A stretch of 64,000 nt of DNA, from assembly GCA_030407315.1 (NCBI GenBank), contig JALQPE010000704.1, positions 1-64,000 of the forward strand, given 5' to 3'. This document shows positions 8,486 to 19,994 of this stretch, in pieces. Position 1 is the first letter of the stretch. Each line of letters opens with the position of its first letter. Below the pieces are notes generated by a model. That model had not been told where the DNA came from. It searched no databases and was given only the letters and a program-made list of their open reading frames with translations. The position numbers and the translations under genes are program-made. Source of the stretch: Asparagopsis taxiformis. Taxonomy: Eukaryota; Rhodophyta; Florideophyceae; Bonnemaisoniales; Bonnemaisoniaceae.

Positions 8486-9567
8486 GGTTGTTCTATATGA
8501 GGAATTGTGTGGCTGACATTAACAACATGATGAATCTTGATATGATCAGGAAGATCCAACCTAACTGCATTTTTGCCAATCAATTCCTTCACAACAAACG
8601 GTCCAAAACGTCTTGCTGTCAACTTCTCCTTTTCCTGAGACTGGGAGTATGCATCCCTGAACAAAGACCTGTTGATCCATAACTTGGATCCCACCCTATA
8701 GTCTGGATCCTTGAACTTTCTGGAGGCATACGCACTCTGTGCTGCTTTCGCAATGTTGTAAGAGTACTTAGCATCTTCAAGAGAAGCTGTAAGCCGTTTC
8801 TTGAATTCCTCAACACTTTGCACAGGTATCTCATTTCCAGACACAAAGTCCAAAGGAGACTTTGGAATCCATCCCAGGTCCAGCTCAAAAGGGGACATAC
8901 CTAGATCTTCAGAAACAGCAGAATTGTAGGAAAACTCTGCAGATGGTAGAAGTTCATCCCAATTGTCTTGGTTATAGGAACAATAGCACCGAAGATAGTT
9001 CTCAATCATCCGATTCATGATTTCGGACGTGCCATCCGTCTGTGGGTGCCTGCTCGTAGACATCTTGAGCTTAACGCCACATAGTTCCATCAAACAATCC
9101 CAAAACTTGGATGTAAACTTTCTATCTCGATCCGATACCACATTGTCAGGAAGTTCATGAAGCTTGAATATGTTGGAGAAGAATGCATTCGCAACATCCT
9201 CAGCAGTGTCAGTACCTCTTGACTTGATAAAATGAACTCTTCTCGTCAACCGGTCTACCCAGGTATTTATGGCATCATAACCGTCTTTTGTCTTGGGTAG
9301 ACTTACGATAAAGTCGGTTGCTAGAGATCCCCATCTTCTCTCAGGAATCTCTAAAGAAGTTGGATCAGTCAACTTCTTCTGATTAGAGTCTTTGTATTGC
9401 TGACACTTCATGCATCCCTCCACATACTTCCGGACATCTCGGGCTTTGTGTCTCCAATGGAATTTTTCAAGTCTTGCTAGCGTCTTCAAGAACTTGAAAT
9501 GACCGCTTGTCCTAGAGTCATGTGCCATCTGCAAAATACTGGACACAGACCTTCTCGGTACACACAA
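8401..9567 (-). pseudogene. Integrase portion of gypsy 1 Pol
   Basis: Continues the pol frame after the TGA at 9571. The HHCC zinc-finger region has HDSRTSGHFKFLKTLARLEK followed by CMKCQQYK. The DDE core shows ATDFIVSLPKTKDGYDAI (first Asp), VVSDRDRKFTSKFW (second Asp) and HPQTDGTSEIMNRMI (Glu). The C-terminal region has the GPF/Y-like stretch ARRFGPFVVKELIGKNAVRLDLP and then loses frame near 8480. The last about 28 codons up to TGA at 8401 are therefore out-of-frame residues. Integrase inserts the cDNA into the host chromosome. Confidence 0.85.
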
Positions 9568-9570
9568 TTT

Positions 9571-11403
9571 TCAATTGTAAAATAGCCTCGCCCGTTCACA
9601 ACAAAACAATGGTATGATCTTTTCCAGTTTCCGTTTCTGAATCTCATCTTCAGGAAAATCTCCTTCCATGGCTCTTACCACTGGTCCGAAGAACTGGTCA
9701 TCATCATATCGGGTTACAATGTCCTCAAAATTGATTTCAGGTACTTCAATATTGCTAAATGAAGCATTTCGCCCAGCTATAACGTGAGGAGCCCTTGATA
9801 AAACATCACCCAATACATGAATCTTGCCAGGTTTGAGGGTTATCGGGAATATACCAAAGTTACCTAGAGTTTCCAACCATCTCGCTTCTTTTCGACTCAA
9901 CTTGACTTTCGAAAAGAAACTCTTTAGTACTTGGTTGTCTGTAAATATTTCAAATTCAACTCCTTCGAGGTAACATCGAAATCTTTCCAAGAAACAAATC
10001 AAAGCCAAAAGTTCTCGGTCATTCGCTGTATAATCTGCCTCAGTGGATGATAACTTCTTTGAGTAGAAGGCAATAACACGATCCTTCCCGTTCTCGTCCA
10101 GCTGAGCTAGAGTACCACCAACAGCGAGCTGAGATGCATCAACATGACCTCGGAAGGCCTTTATCCAATCAGGTGCAACTAATATTGGAGCCTGAATCAT
10201 TGCATCTTTCAACTTTTGGAAAGCTTCATCACAGATTTCATCCCATTGTCCAATACCCTTTTCTTTCTTCGTCAGATCCGTCAATGGAGCCGCAATCCCA
10301 GAGAATTTCGGAATGAACCTTCGGAAAAACTGTAAAAGACCAAGGAAACTTCTCAACTCTGTCAATGATTTTGGTTTTGGCCAGGTTTTAAGGACGTTAA
10401 CCTTTTCAGGATTAACCCTGATGCCGTCTCTACCAACCAAAAATCCCAAGAAGTCGATCTCTGTCTGAAAGAATTCACATTTCTTTGGAGAAACGTACAA
10501 TTCATTTCTCTTCAGACGTTCCAATACAGTTTCCAAATTCCGAAAATGTTCCTCTTCCGTCTTGCTGAATACTAGTAGATCATCCATGTAAACAACCAAG
10601 AAAACATCAATGCAGTCATAGAAAATCTGGTTCATCAAGGTCTGAAACGTTGTAGGAGCGTTACACAGACCCATAGGCATGACAAGATATTCGAACTGCC
10701 CATATTTTGTATTAAACGCTGTTTTCTCGATGTCTTCCGGCTTCACCCTGATCTGATGGAACCCCGTCTTGAGGTCTAGTTTTGAAAAATATTTTGATCC
10801 CCCAAGGCGATCAAACATTTCATCAGATCTCGGCAATGGAGCATTGTTCCTCTTCGTGATTCGATTCAAAGCTCGATAATCGACTACTCCACGAAGCTTG
10901 TCTTTCTCTTTGACAAAGAACAGAGGAGCTCCATAAGGTGACTTACTTGATCTTATTTTTCCTTTCTTCAGTAGTTCCTCGACATATTCCTTAGCTGCTC
11001 TTAGTTTCGCGGGAGACAGCTGAAATAGAGGTCTCAGTGGAGGTTTAGCATCTTTCTGAACATCGATCGCGTGATCTACTGTTCGCTTGGGAGGAAGTCC
11101 ATCTGGAAGATCACTTCTGAACACTTCCTGGTACCTTGTCAGTAACTTCCCCAACCTCTCACTGTGTTTGGAACCTTTCATTCCCTGAATATTTTCCTTT
11201 TCGAACACTTGATACACTTCAAAGTCATTACTGTTCTTCCTGTTCCGTAACATTTTTCTGAATTTTCTCACTCCAAGATTCGTCACATGAATCCTTGGAT
11301 CATCAGGATCTTTACAGGCGTGAAGCAACTGATTGCCACATTTCACAATCCTTTTCTGGTAATCGATAACTGGATTGTGGGCGACATGCCATGGCATCCC
11401 CAA
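9571..11403 (-). pseudogene. Reverse transcriptase and RNase H of gypsy 1 Pol
   Basis: A 610-codon open stretch in the pol frame, flanked by TGA at 11440 (upstream) and TGA at 9571 (end). RT motifs are LRGVVDYRALNRITK, the DLKTGFHQIRV box and VVYMDDLLVFS (YMDD). RNase H follows, with HVDASQLAVGGTLAQ, the ANDRELLAL glutamate box and IFTDNQVLKSF. The LLGMPWH motif at the very start belongs to the end of the protease. The catalytic residues look intact, so only the two nonsense codons bar full Pol translation. Confidence 0.9.
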
Positions 11404-11439
11404 AAGAACATCATACCTACAATTGGCAACAACCCAATT

Positions 11440-11928
11440 TCATGTATAGGTATGTGAACCCATATTCAATGTTCCTTTGATGATTACTTCAGATGCTTCT
11501 TCCGTGGAACCTTTTCGAGAGTGTGAGACTTGTATTTTATCTTTCTGAATCATGAAATTTCCTCGAGATTTCTGCTTCCTCAGAAACTCGGCCCCTACTA
11601 CGTTGGTATTGCATCCATCATCTTTCAATACTTTGACTGGTAATCCGTTCAACTTTCCATGGAAAACCAATAATGGATCTACTGGTATAGGTTCATCAGT
11701 AGTGATGCTTTCTTTCCCAACAATAGTATTTGATTCAGCTTCCAAGACTCTCGGCTCTACACGGCCCTTCTCCTGCCTTGGAACAGCCCTTCCTGGCTTT
11801 TCTGGTCTCTTAACTTGCGCATCAGCGCATCGAACATTCACACTACTTTCAGGTCCATCCAGAGCGTATAACTTGTTTTTAGGAGGACCGACTAGTTTTC
11901 CTGTGGAAAGGAACTCGGTGCACCCCAA
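11440..11928 (-). pseudogene. Protease portion of gypsy 1 Pol
   Basis: The same frame as RT, ending at a premature TGA (11440). Residues 90-115 (FHGKLNGLPVKVLKDDGCNTNVVG) resemble the retropepsin entry strand, with DDGCNTN in place of the common D-S/T-G-A box. NWVVANCRYDVLLGMPWH, which follows the stop, is the second half of the protease domain. The enzyme would process Gag-Pol. The open frame begins with TTG, consistent with being entered by frameshift or readthrough rather than by its own start. Confidence 0.65.
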
Positions 11929-12649
11929 TGAACCTGAGTATTGTTCGTATTAAGCCTCTTCTTGACTTCCCCTTTGTGCCTATACGCTCTGCAGCCGGGC
12001 TTGTGACATACAAAGCATAGGTTCTCACGAATATCCTTCCTCTTCTGGGCATTCATGGAATGGCTTTTCTCGAAGTTGCCGATTTCCATGGGAGCGTACC
12101 CGGAATAACTTGAAGGAACAACTTTTCCTGTATAGAACCCAACTCCGTAATGAGCACCATCAACGCTAAGAGCAATGTTTGCAGCGGCATCAAGGTCCGA
12201 TGGATTGTTCTTGCGAACATCAAGAAGAATATGAGACTTGAGACCTTCACAGAAACGAGCTCGTTTCTAGCCAACTTCTCACCCTCACTCATATCCTGGA
12301 TATTGATTACGATGTTCCTAAACTCGGAAAGATAGGCAGAAACGCTTGTTTTCTGTTTCAACTTGCTGAGCTTATCGCGGGCTCTAACAGCACTATCTTG
12401 AGGAACGAACTCTTGAATAACCAGGTTTGAGAAGGCCTCCCAAGAATCAGGCATTTTCGCTCCGTTGACAACGGTAAACCACCAGTTGGCAGCCACCCCT
12501 GTCATGAACGTCGAAGCGAAATCAATAGCTTGTTTATCGGATATTTCTGCATCCGAGCCTACCTGAATGAGAGAAATGTACCTTCCAACAGAGTGTAGCC
12601 ACGTCCGAACAGTAAACGCATCACGCGTTCCATCGAATGTCGGGGGCAA
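11892..12649 (-). pseudogene. Gag of gypsy 1, frameshifted, with zinc knuckle
   Basis: The ORF 12053-12649 has a retrotransposon Gag core (TVRTWLHSVGRYISLIQ, MTGVAANWWFTVVNG, DSWEAFSNLVIQEFVP, KLSKLKQKTSVSAYLSEFRNIV). The coding signal changes frame near 12240 and continues in the 11892-12089 ORF as MEIGNFEKSHSMNAQKRKD and then a Cys/His cluster (CFVCHKPGCRAYRHKG), the nucleocapsid-like knuckle. The next frame change, near 11930, leads into the protease and may be a normal translational frameshift. Gag forms the particle that packages the RNA genome. Confidence 0.8.
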
Positions 12650-13174
12650 AAATTGGGATTCAATAACGACATAATGACAGTGTTCTTCCCAAACTTAAAC
12701 CAAAAAAACTTCTTTCTTCTTCAACAATAAATTTCCAGTTTCCAATTTTTTTTGAAAGGATTCGTCCTTTGACGACGGGTCCTCTACCCGTGGAGAGAGG
12801 AATTTCAGCACTCTGATCACACCCACCCCAGGGAATGTGGTTCAACGATCCGTTCGGGATATCCCCACCAGTTTACGATATAAACCCTTCGGTGTCCTTA
12901 CCCTATAAGAAAGTTTCTCGAGTCGACCGTACCCAACTTTCCTCGAGTTTTCCTATCTCCTCTCCACCCCTCTTAGTCCAAGTCCTTACCCCTATCAAGC
13001 CTGCGTTACCCGTATCCGTGACCCTGTCGGTCCACCTAGCTAACAGCCAACAAGTGGAATAGGATGTATAGGGAATACAATTGGCGACAGCACAGGACTG
13101 GTCAGAGGATGGTCTTGAGAATCAAGAATCCCTCCAGGAAGCTAGACTTCCGATCTAGGTTCTGTAAGTGGGAT

Positions 13175-13347
13175 GTCTGGCTCTCCAGCCCTCAGACACC
13201 ACCTGGCCCTCCTGCCCTCGGGTTGACCACTTACAGTCCCTCCTGTAGGCCCTTAGTTACCTGGCCTTCCTGCCCTCAGGTAACTTACCCTTGCTCAAGG
13301 GGTAGCAGACACTACAGTTCTTACACCTGGCACTCCTGCCCTCAGGT
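13175..13347 (-). repeat. Four hairpin motifs in the gypsy 1 leader
   Basis: Four copies of a 23-nt motif lie at 13175-13197, 13201-13223, 13259-13281 and 13325-13347. They have the form ACCTG-13 nt-CAGGT with the loop core TCCTGCCCT (CCAGCCCT in the first copy). The first copy has GTCTG paired with CAGAC, a change on both sides of the stem. The second copy keeps pairing through a G-U. This suggests selection for RNA hairpins in the 5' leader, for example packaging or dimerisation signals. Confidence 0.6.
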
Positions 13348-13429
13348 GTTCAGTAACTCCCAACGATGGCTTTCAGCCAAGAGCTTGCAGTCGGCCGGCG
13401 TTTGCCGAACTGCTCACTCAGTGCGCCCG

Positions 13430-13447
13430 TAGAAAGCGATGCTACCA
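13430..13447 (-). other. Primer-binding site of gypsy element 1
   Basis: Reading the minus strand inward from the upstream LTR, one spacer base is followed by TGGTAGCATCGCTTTCTA. It begins with TGG, the complement of a tRNA CCA tail. TGGTAGC resembles initiator-Met primer sites of some LTR elements. The tRNA identity is inference. Confidence 0.6.
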
Positions 13448-13448
13448 G

Positions 13449-13810
13449 TGAAACGAATGTTTATACGGGATAGCTGAGTGGTAGTTGTTTTGGTTGAATG
13501 ATCGATGATGCCTCCGATCCCCCAAGACCGGAGTTGACCATGCCTTTTTATACCCACCATAGAATTGTAGTTCGATGTCGAACTAATTCTAGAAAATACT
13601 AATCAAAATAAAATTATGTCATCAAAAATAAATCTAACATGATGCCATCATGACATCACTCGATGACATAGCCAACTAGATACTTCTAGGCGTAACAGCA
13701 AGTTACTTTCTAGCAGCCTATAGTATATGAGTAAACTTAGTGTAACTTGTAGTGTCTAGAATACACTAGTTTATGCTGGCCATTGCTGGCATCAGCTTCA
13801 GTTCGTTACA
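13449..13810 (-). repeat. 5' LTR of gypsy element 1
   Basis: 362 bp, TG...CA, appearing identical to 7823-8184. This is the promoter-bearing LTR for minus-strand transcription. The flanking duplication TTATA follows at 13811. Confidence 0.95.
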
Positions 13811-14221
13811 TTATAGCTTGAACGGTGCAGAAAGCAGGCCTGCCGAAAAGTAGTACGTCGTACTGTTCTCAAACTACAGAAACTTGATTCGATTTTTGTA
13901 CGACTAAAATGGTGTTTAGAAGGTTCAGGTGCAATAGCATGCACCTTGGTACATATAAATGGTAGAACATTTACATTATGACTCCATTCAATGAACAGAA
14001 TATTGTTCTACGAACATGTGGAATAATAACGGGAGCAGATAATCAATCGTTCCCACCAAGAGTATTCGGATGAGACAGCCACCACCGCCGGAAGTTATCG
14101 TTTGTGACTCACCTGCGCAACCCCCTATCCGCCAGCGCTGGTAATTTGCGCAAATTCCTTCGTCACAACCAGCGGTACATCAAGCAAGAATGTTAGTGTT
14201 TCAAATCCTCCAGTCGAAACC

Positions 14222-14592
14222 GTGATTCTTGATTCAGATGGCCAGCTTTTTGCTGAGATTGATGTCGACTCGGTGATAGCGGAACGCACGCGACAGCCTG
14301 AAGTGCGTCATGACGCATGCGTGCACGCAATTTCCCATCAGAGCACATCAAATTCACGGAGGGCTTTCTGCAGCGAATGGTGCGGGAGGACGAGTACCAA
14401 ATCAGAGATGTGGTCAAAGTATTGCAGTCGCTGAGGAGCGTTACTGGAATCGAGAATAGTGAGAGAGTGACGAATGGGACAAGCGCAGAAGAGAAGGAGA
14501 AACAGGAGGCGTTTGTGAAGAGGATAGCGAAAGCGATTGTAGAAGGGAAGGAGAGGCTAGAAAGTGGACGTGCAGCTGGTCCTAGCGGCTAA
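14222..14592 (+). pseudogene. Possible frameshifted small gene, unrecognised
   Basis: Two overlapping plus-strand frames appear to continue one another around 14320. The first is acidic (VETVILDSDGQLFAEIDVD). The second is a charged helix-rich stretch (REDEYQIRDVVKVLQSLRS, then EEKEKQEAFVKRIAKAIVEG) ending GRAAGPSG and TAA-TAG-like stops. Charge pattern and composition suggest real protein ancestry, but the length is small and there is no known domain. It could be a fragment of a retrotransposon Gag or of a host gene. Confidence 0.25.
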
Positions 14593-16923
14593 ACGCTCTC
14601 GAAGGTTGAACTCGATTAGTTTTGTTTAGTGATGGTGATAAAGAAGAAAAGTTGAATAGATTAATGTGTTTCTCGCTGTAGATGGCATGACGGGCTATTT
14701 CGTCATATGAGGGCGGTGTAAGAGTGAGTATCAGGGTGGGAGTACCGGACGATATGATCAAAGGGCGATGAAGTGCGATCACGGAGGGGTATTCTATGTC
14801 TGCGAGTTGTGCGCAACGGGAGGGGGAAAGTGCGGTAAGCCATATGCGTTGAGGAAGTGTATCATTGGGTGCGTTGAATATTACGCGGAGCAAAGCAGGG
14901 AGTCCTGCGCATGGACTCCTCTTGCTGCGATGAAGGTAGTGATGGGATGTGCATTGCCCTGTTGTCAACGGATAGCTATACATGCTGACTAGAAACAGAA
15001 AACAGCGGCAGATCTCCGGACAAACAACGTAAGAATGACTGGTGGGACTATAACTTCCGCAGATGGACTGCGACAGAACGCACGGCGCTTGTGTCGCGGC
15101 GCTATGCGATTCGCAGGCACTGCTCGCAGGGTGAGTCAGTCAACAGCGAATGACTCGACTGGCGAGGGATAACTTTTTCTCGACTAGCGCTAATGCGCAG
15201 CGGTAGACGTCGAAGGAAGCGGCGCGATCGAGGGCAAAGAGAGGCCAGGTCTGCAGAGAACAAAGCTGTTGAACAGGCGCAGTTGGAAGGGCGAATTCGT
15301 GGTCGATGTATCAGGTAGAACAAATTTGGGAGGCATGGAAAATCAAGTTTGAAATTTCGCCCAATAGATATGCAAAGGGGAATATTTTCAGTTGGTGGTC
15401 ACAGAAACCGATTGTGCAGCGCTTTACATCGTTACTCGGGAGATTGTGTCTGTCACAGCGCCACACCCAGTCTTTTATCGCGGCCGCTGTCGTCTTTCCC
15501 CGACTCGCACCGCAATCTGCATCGCAACAGCCAGTTCGACTGTCATTTTGCGAAAAGGTGACGAACGAGTATATCGCCGAATAATCTGGTTTTGCCATCA
15601 TGGGGAAGGGTGTCAAATGTGCCCATTTTGGATCCACCATGTCTCGTTCGTGGTTTCCATTGCACCAAAGAGGTTTGTAGTATTTGAATTGTATCGGCAA
15701 CCGCATTCAATTATGCAGGAGATGATGAACATAATGTGGAATGGATGATTGCCGTCATGATGTTCCCGCATATATATGTGATTTTCGTAGTCTATTTAGC
15801 ACGGCAGCTGAGTATGGTCAAGGTGCGTTTATCAAGGAGGGGCTTTTGGTGCATATTGCGCGTAGGGGGACGGGTATGGAATCGCAGATGTACCCAAGGC
15901 TATACAGTAGCCGAGGAATGTGAATGAACTTCGAAACAAGGGCGAAGTTGAGAATGGAGCGGGCTCGGAAGAGAAGACACAGCCGGGCGTGATCGTAGAA
16001 GCGAAGCAGGGGTTGGACGGGGGAAGCGCTGGTGGTCGTAGTGGATGAATATTGGGTAAAGAATATTGTTGAGTAGATAGACTAGTACGACATCCGATGA
16101 CGTCCCTAAACGGAATATCGATGAAATGTGCTGGTCTGAATGTTGCTGCCGGGGATGGTAAAATAAAGAGCGGTGTGTTTTGGTGTGAAAGGGACGCACG
16201 ACAAGAGGACAAATGTGTGATGGATCAGAACTATAGAGTTGCGCTACGATCACCCAGAGTCGGAACTGGTGTGCTGCGAAACTGGCTGATCTCGCCAGTG
16301 TACTTGATTTGCTATTGAGGAGTAAATAAGTAGAAACGCTGCATGTTCGTTCGCTGGTACCGGATCTATATCAACTACTGGGCGTGTGTGTCGAAGGGGG
16401 ACACGGGGGTAATGATGAGCTGAGGAGCAGACGGTTGTTCTGAGAGTCATGGACATCATGTGGAACACAGACGATATATGATTTGTCATAGTGCAGCTGG
16501 TATTCATTGCAACGCGGAGATGTTCTCGAACCAGAAGTATGCAATAAATCACAAGGACCAAAGAACAATACGTTGGCAATGATGGTGAGCAATACCGATG
16601 CACTGATGGGGAATCCTCTGTCAAGCACACCGTTATTACGTCGCCACAATATGGTGCGCGTGACTCAACACAATGGACTGGAGGCGGCGATATGTCGCAA
16701 TGGGTGCGCGCTCGTGGGATGAATTATCGGTGCAGAATGAGGAGGCGCGGAAGTTGTGGGAGATGAGACAGGCGCACGGCAGTAAACGTCCTTGCAATGA
16801 TGACGTGCTGCATGATGAAGGCGGAGCGGCAATAGCGTCTCGGTGGGATACGTAGATTCGGATGCGTCCATGGTGTCAGGATGCCAAACATTTAACTTAG
16901 CAACAAGTGCCCTTTACGCGCTG

Positions 16924-16942
16924 GCGCGCGCTTCGCGCGCGC
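16924..16942. repeat. GC-alternating hairpin
   Basis: Two perfect 8-nt GCGCGCGC arms are separated by TTC. The alternating purine-pyrimidine run could adopt Z-DNA or a cruciform. It is unrelated to any visible gene. Confidence 0.7.
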
Positions 16943-17419
16943 GAATCTGATGCACCAAAATTCTGTTTGCCAGAGCAGGCAGGTCTTAGCTCACAATCCA
17001 CCAGTAGATTCCCATTCCTAGATACCAATACACCCTAACATATTGTGGTAGTGTAGCATGTCCTCAGAAGTACCGTATTCGCAACTCTACTTAGGCTTAG
17101 GCTATTAGCCCACATGTCCAGTGTGACTTGTGTGGTAACCGCAGTACGCTAAGTATACCAGCTTTATCCCGAAATTGAACAATAAAAAGTGGTGTAGATA
17201 GCAGTTGCGCAGCAGCAATGTTAGACATACTGCGAAGAGGAAACGTGAGGAGTCAGGATTTCCATGTAACGAGACTATATCCCAACTCTAGTGCCCGTGC
17301 AGGAACCGTAATGTCGCTGATTTCCGCTCAGTATATATTTCGCAACCATGCTGTTGTTGGAAAATTCAACCGACCGCCATTGCGTAAATGTTGATTGTCA
17401 TCCACCCAACCGCGCTACT

Positions 17420-18300
17420 TCATCGGTCTATGAAGCTCAAGAACAGTTCCAACAGACGCATCACGAGCGCACCATTACCCGCATCGCTAAATTCAATCGA
17501 CTCTGCAAGATCCTCGAGCTTTTCACAATATGATTCCAGACTAACCAACTGACGACATAGTTGAATGCCCCGCTCAATATGAGATGACAAAGTTGCCTCC
17601 TCACGGCGGATGTCGCTCCCCATGCGCCGTGATTTATATAAATTTACTTTGCACACAGACGTCTGTTTTGGACGAGTCAACACGCCACGCCGACAAGCAA
17701 AGATGCATCTTTGGACTGATGTTCGAGGATCATGATCCTCGAACACTCGTGGGTGACGGCTGGACGCGATGGAGAAACGTCTGCTTCAGTTTCCTCATCC
17801 GAAACAGAGGGCAATAGCAATGGAGATGGCGAAGCAGAAGCAATTCCGGTCGGGCCCAAAATGGAGTGGGCGACACTGAAGCCGAAACATTGTCAGTGGG
17901 CGCCGGTGAAATTATAGAGGCAGAAGGCGTCGCCGATGCTAGTGCCACTGTTATGCCTGCAGATACTGACGGTTGCTGCACGATTCGAGACAAAGTCGGA
18001 GACGCGGATACTGTCCGGAATTGACTTGCCACGAGAATTGCGCTTTGAGAAGGCTGTGCCAATGGTTTCGCCAGGTATAAAACTTGATGGTGTATCACTC
18101 TGCAACGTAATGGTTATACCAGTTGACGGTGACGGTGGCGGGGTGTTCGACGCTGTCGGTGACGATGATGTACTCGGAAGCGGAGAACTGGTTGGTGCCG
18201 CAGAATTTGAAGAACTAGCAGACGGCGTTGGCGTTGATGATGTACTCGCCTGTGCAGAACTAGATCAACTTGTCCCTAAGCTATTGTCCTACCACGCATG
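17420..18300 (-). pseudogene. Relic of a Ser/Thr/Pro-rich protein
   Basis: On the minus strand, pieces in different frames encode strongly biased Ser/Thr/Pro/Ala sequence. Around 18120-18260 the translation is dominated by STSSTPTPSASS-like residues. At 17730-18098 stretches such as ATPSASIISPAPTDNVS and SVSPTPF appear, and a less biased C-terminal segment (YCEKLEDLAESIEFSDAG) ends near 17420. Such linkers are common in secreted or cell-surface eukaryotic proteins. No signal peptide or domain is preserved and several frame changes are needed, so it is called a pseudogene. Confidence 0.35.
17720..17745. repeat. Perfect 26-bp palindrome
   Basis: The sequence from TGTTCGAGGATCA to its exact reverse complement is centred on CATG (17731-17734) with no spacer. 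Such a palindrome can form a cruciform or be a dimeric protein-binding site. It lies inside the Ser/Thr/Pro-rich relic. Confidence 0.85.
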
Positions 18301-19015
18301 CGCACTAGATGCAGCGAAGCATGTTCACACAATGTACTGATGCGCCGCACACTGGCGTTGCCTGTGATATTGCGGAATATTTTAGATAGTATCATCAAGC
18401 TGCAGAATTTCTTAATGCAGAGGCGCTTGTTCAACTTGTAAATTGTAGCTGTAGTGGTGTCAGTGTTGCTGAAAAGGATAGCGTCGCTGCTTTCAAATTT
18501 CATAAACTAGCGCTGGATGCTAATGAACCAACTGCTTTTTCCATGTAGCAGCAGCATATCATGCTGGAAAGGGAGTTGCGAAGTCGGAATATCATACGTT
18601 TTAGTGGTGTCTTCGATTGCTTCTTTAAGAAGCAAACTCCGCAATGTTAGGTTGCTCAGCGAGGCTTCGAGAATGCCATTCAATTGTTATTAGCTGCCAA
18701 GTTGGCAGCTAATGATTTACGTCAAGCACGTGGATCTTCAGATGATGCAAAACCATCTGCGCATGAAAGTGCAAAGGTTTTCTATGAGAAATCCGTGTCT
18801 TCTGCAACCACTCTGGCAGAAGCACTCGGAAAAACAGGCTTTTCCCCAAGTGCTGCCAAGCTCATCGTGTCTTCCCAGGATATGAGTGTGGTTCATGATC
18901 CTTCCCAGGTTATGGTTTCAAACCCAATGACCTTAGCAGTGGAAGCTCGAGCCGCGAACGTAGAAACTGATGCTGCTCTGTTTGGCGCCCATCCTTTTGA
19001 CAGCGAGGAATAACA
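18300..19015 (+). pseudogene. Relic of a Sel1-like repeat protein
   Basis: Plus-strand fragments in shifting frames resemble Sel1/TPR-like repeats: YHQAAEFLNAEALVQL, then GVSVAEKDSVAAFKFHKLAL with DANEPTAF, then YHAGKGVAKSEYHTF. Sel1 repeats have the pattern G-x-G-V-x-x-D-x-x-x-A-x-x-W/F-x-x-x-A-A-x-x-x-x-x-x-A. The last 109 codons (18684-19013: LLAAKLAANDLRQARG onward) form an open Ala/Ser-rich tail ending in TAA. Internal stops and frame changes show decay. The family call rests on pattern memory and is tentative. Confidence 0.35.
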
Positions 19016-19994
19016 ATCTTTCTACTGCGATTTACCAACGCTGGCGGACCTCCAAAGGACAGAAGAGCAGGATTCCGATCCAGTTGGAATTGAAGTCTGG
19101 GATGAAAGATGCATCTGGAGCAAATAAAACTGCCCATGGATCTTCAGATTCATGCGCTCGTATGGACTCGAAGCATAGCTCCAACACAAAGCTATCTAAT
19201 GATGGGCGGAGGCGTGGAGCAGACAAAGTTGCATCGCTGGATTCCATAATAACAATCGTAATTTGTTTGACGTTTGTCGGGGCGATTTGAGAGGGGGATA
19301 GCTGGAGATTTGATTGCGTACGGCAGTGGAGTGAGTACATGGGCGTGCGTGCACGGTAGCGCATGTGCTTGGGTATACATGCTTGGGCTAGTATTGTGTA
19401 TACAGAGGATAGGGAAGTAGACCACTAGCTGGAGTAAACGAGACGGAATGAGTGATGATTGTGGAGGGCAAGATGAAAAGGTGACTAAGTAGCTCGATTG
19501 AATCAATAGAGTGGCTCGGAGAGGGTGGGTAGGTGGTGAGTAATGGTGAGAGTCTGGGCTCATAATACGATGGATTGCAGACGAGTGTGCTGCGTATAAA
19601 TGTTAAGTTTACGTAGCATGGCTGTACAGTCAATAGAAACACGGTGCAAAAATATTCTTTTATAAAAATTATGTAGACTACGGGCTCAGATATGATCAGA
19701 TTTTATCGGAAACTACCAATAAGGCTGCCACTGCGCTTGAACGCAGAATCACAAAGAGTGACAACAGGCTGTCCGCACAACAGACCAAAAAGGTAGCGAC
19801 AGACTGTCAGACACTGTATTTGAACAGTGAGTGCTACAGGCTGAAACATACGTGGAATTTCAATGCCATTCCAGTCAGTCATTATTTTCTCCTCATTGGC
19901 TACAATTCAATCAACATTGTCTGGGTCAATCAACATCTCAAAATTTTCCGATTCTGGTTTGGAAAGTACGTTCTGTTCATATCGAATTCAGTGT
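19016..19994. other. Noncoding spacer left of element A
   Basis: About 980 bp without a supported gene. Short ORFs on both strands look random. The right edge is the abrupt start of homology with element B at about 19995. Confidence 0.4.

Larger units (their letters stand above)
7818..13815 (-). mobile_element. Ty3/gypsy chromovirus 1, complete with LTRs and TSD
   Basis: A 5,988-bp element (7823-13810) flanked by the 5-bp duplication TTATA at 7818-7822 and 13811-13815. The two 362-bp LTRs appear identical base for base on visual alignment, implying recent insertion. Coding order on the minus strand is Gag, zinc knuckle, protease, RT, RNase H, integrase, chromodomain, as in chromoviruses. The polyprotein is broken: frame changes in gag, TGA stops at 11440 and 9571 within the pol frame, and a frame change before the chromodomain near 8480. 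An element that looks young by its LTRs yet carries several breaks was probably mobilised in trans, or some of the breaks are sequencing errors. Confidence 0.95.
13816..17340. other. Region with no convincing gene
   Basis: About 3.5 kb without a long frame. The best coding hint is on the plus strand at 14222-14592. There, one frame (VILDSDGQLFAEIDVDSVIAE) and then a second (from 14317: FTEGFLQRMVREDEYQIRDV) look protein-like and could be one short gene broken by a frameshift. I do not recognise a family. The remainder is a patchwork with scattered stops in all frames. A GC-alternating hairpin lies at 16924-16942. Confidence 0.4.

Noticed and set aside
6901..11442. UGA read as sense in this organism
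   Set aside because: In-frame TGA occurs in gypsy 1 and near the ParB gene, but TGA also ends intact pol of copy B and other frames, so reassignment is not needed.
13064..13432. 122-aa plus ORF in the gypsy 1 leader
   Set aside because: It runs through the hairpin repeats opposite to the element; Pro/Ser-rich only because of the repeats.
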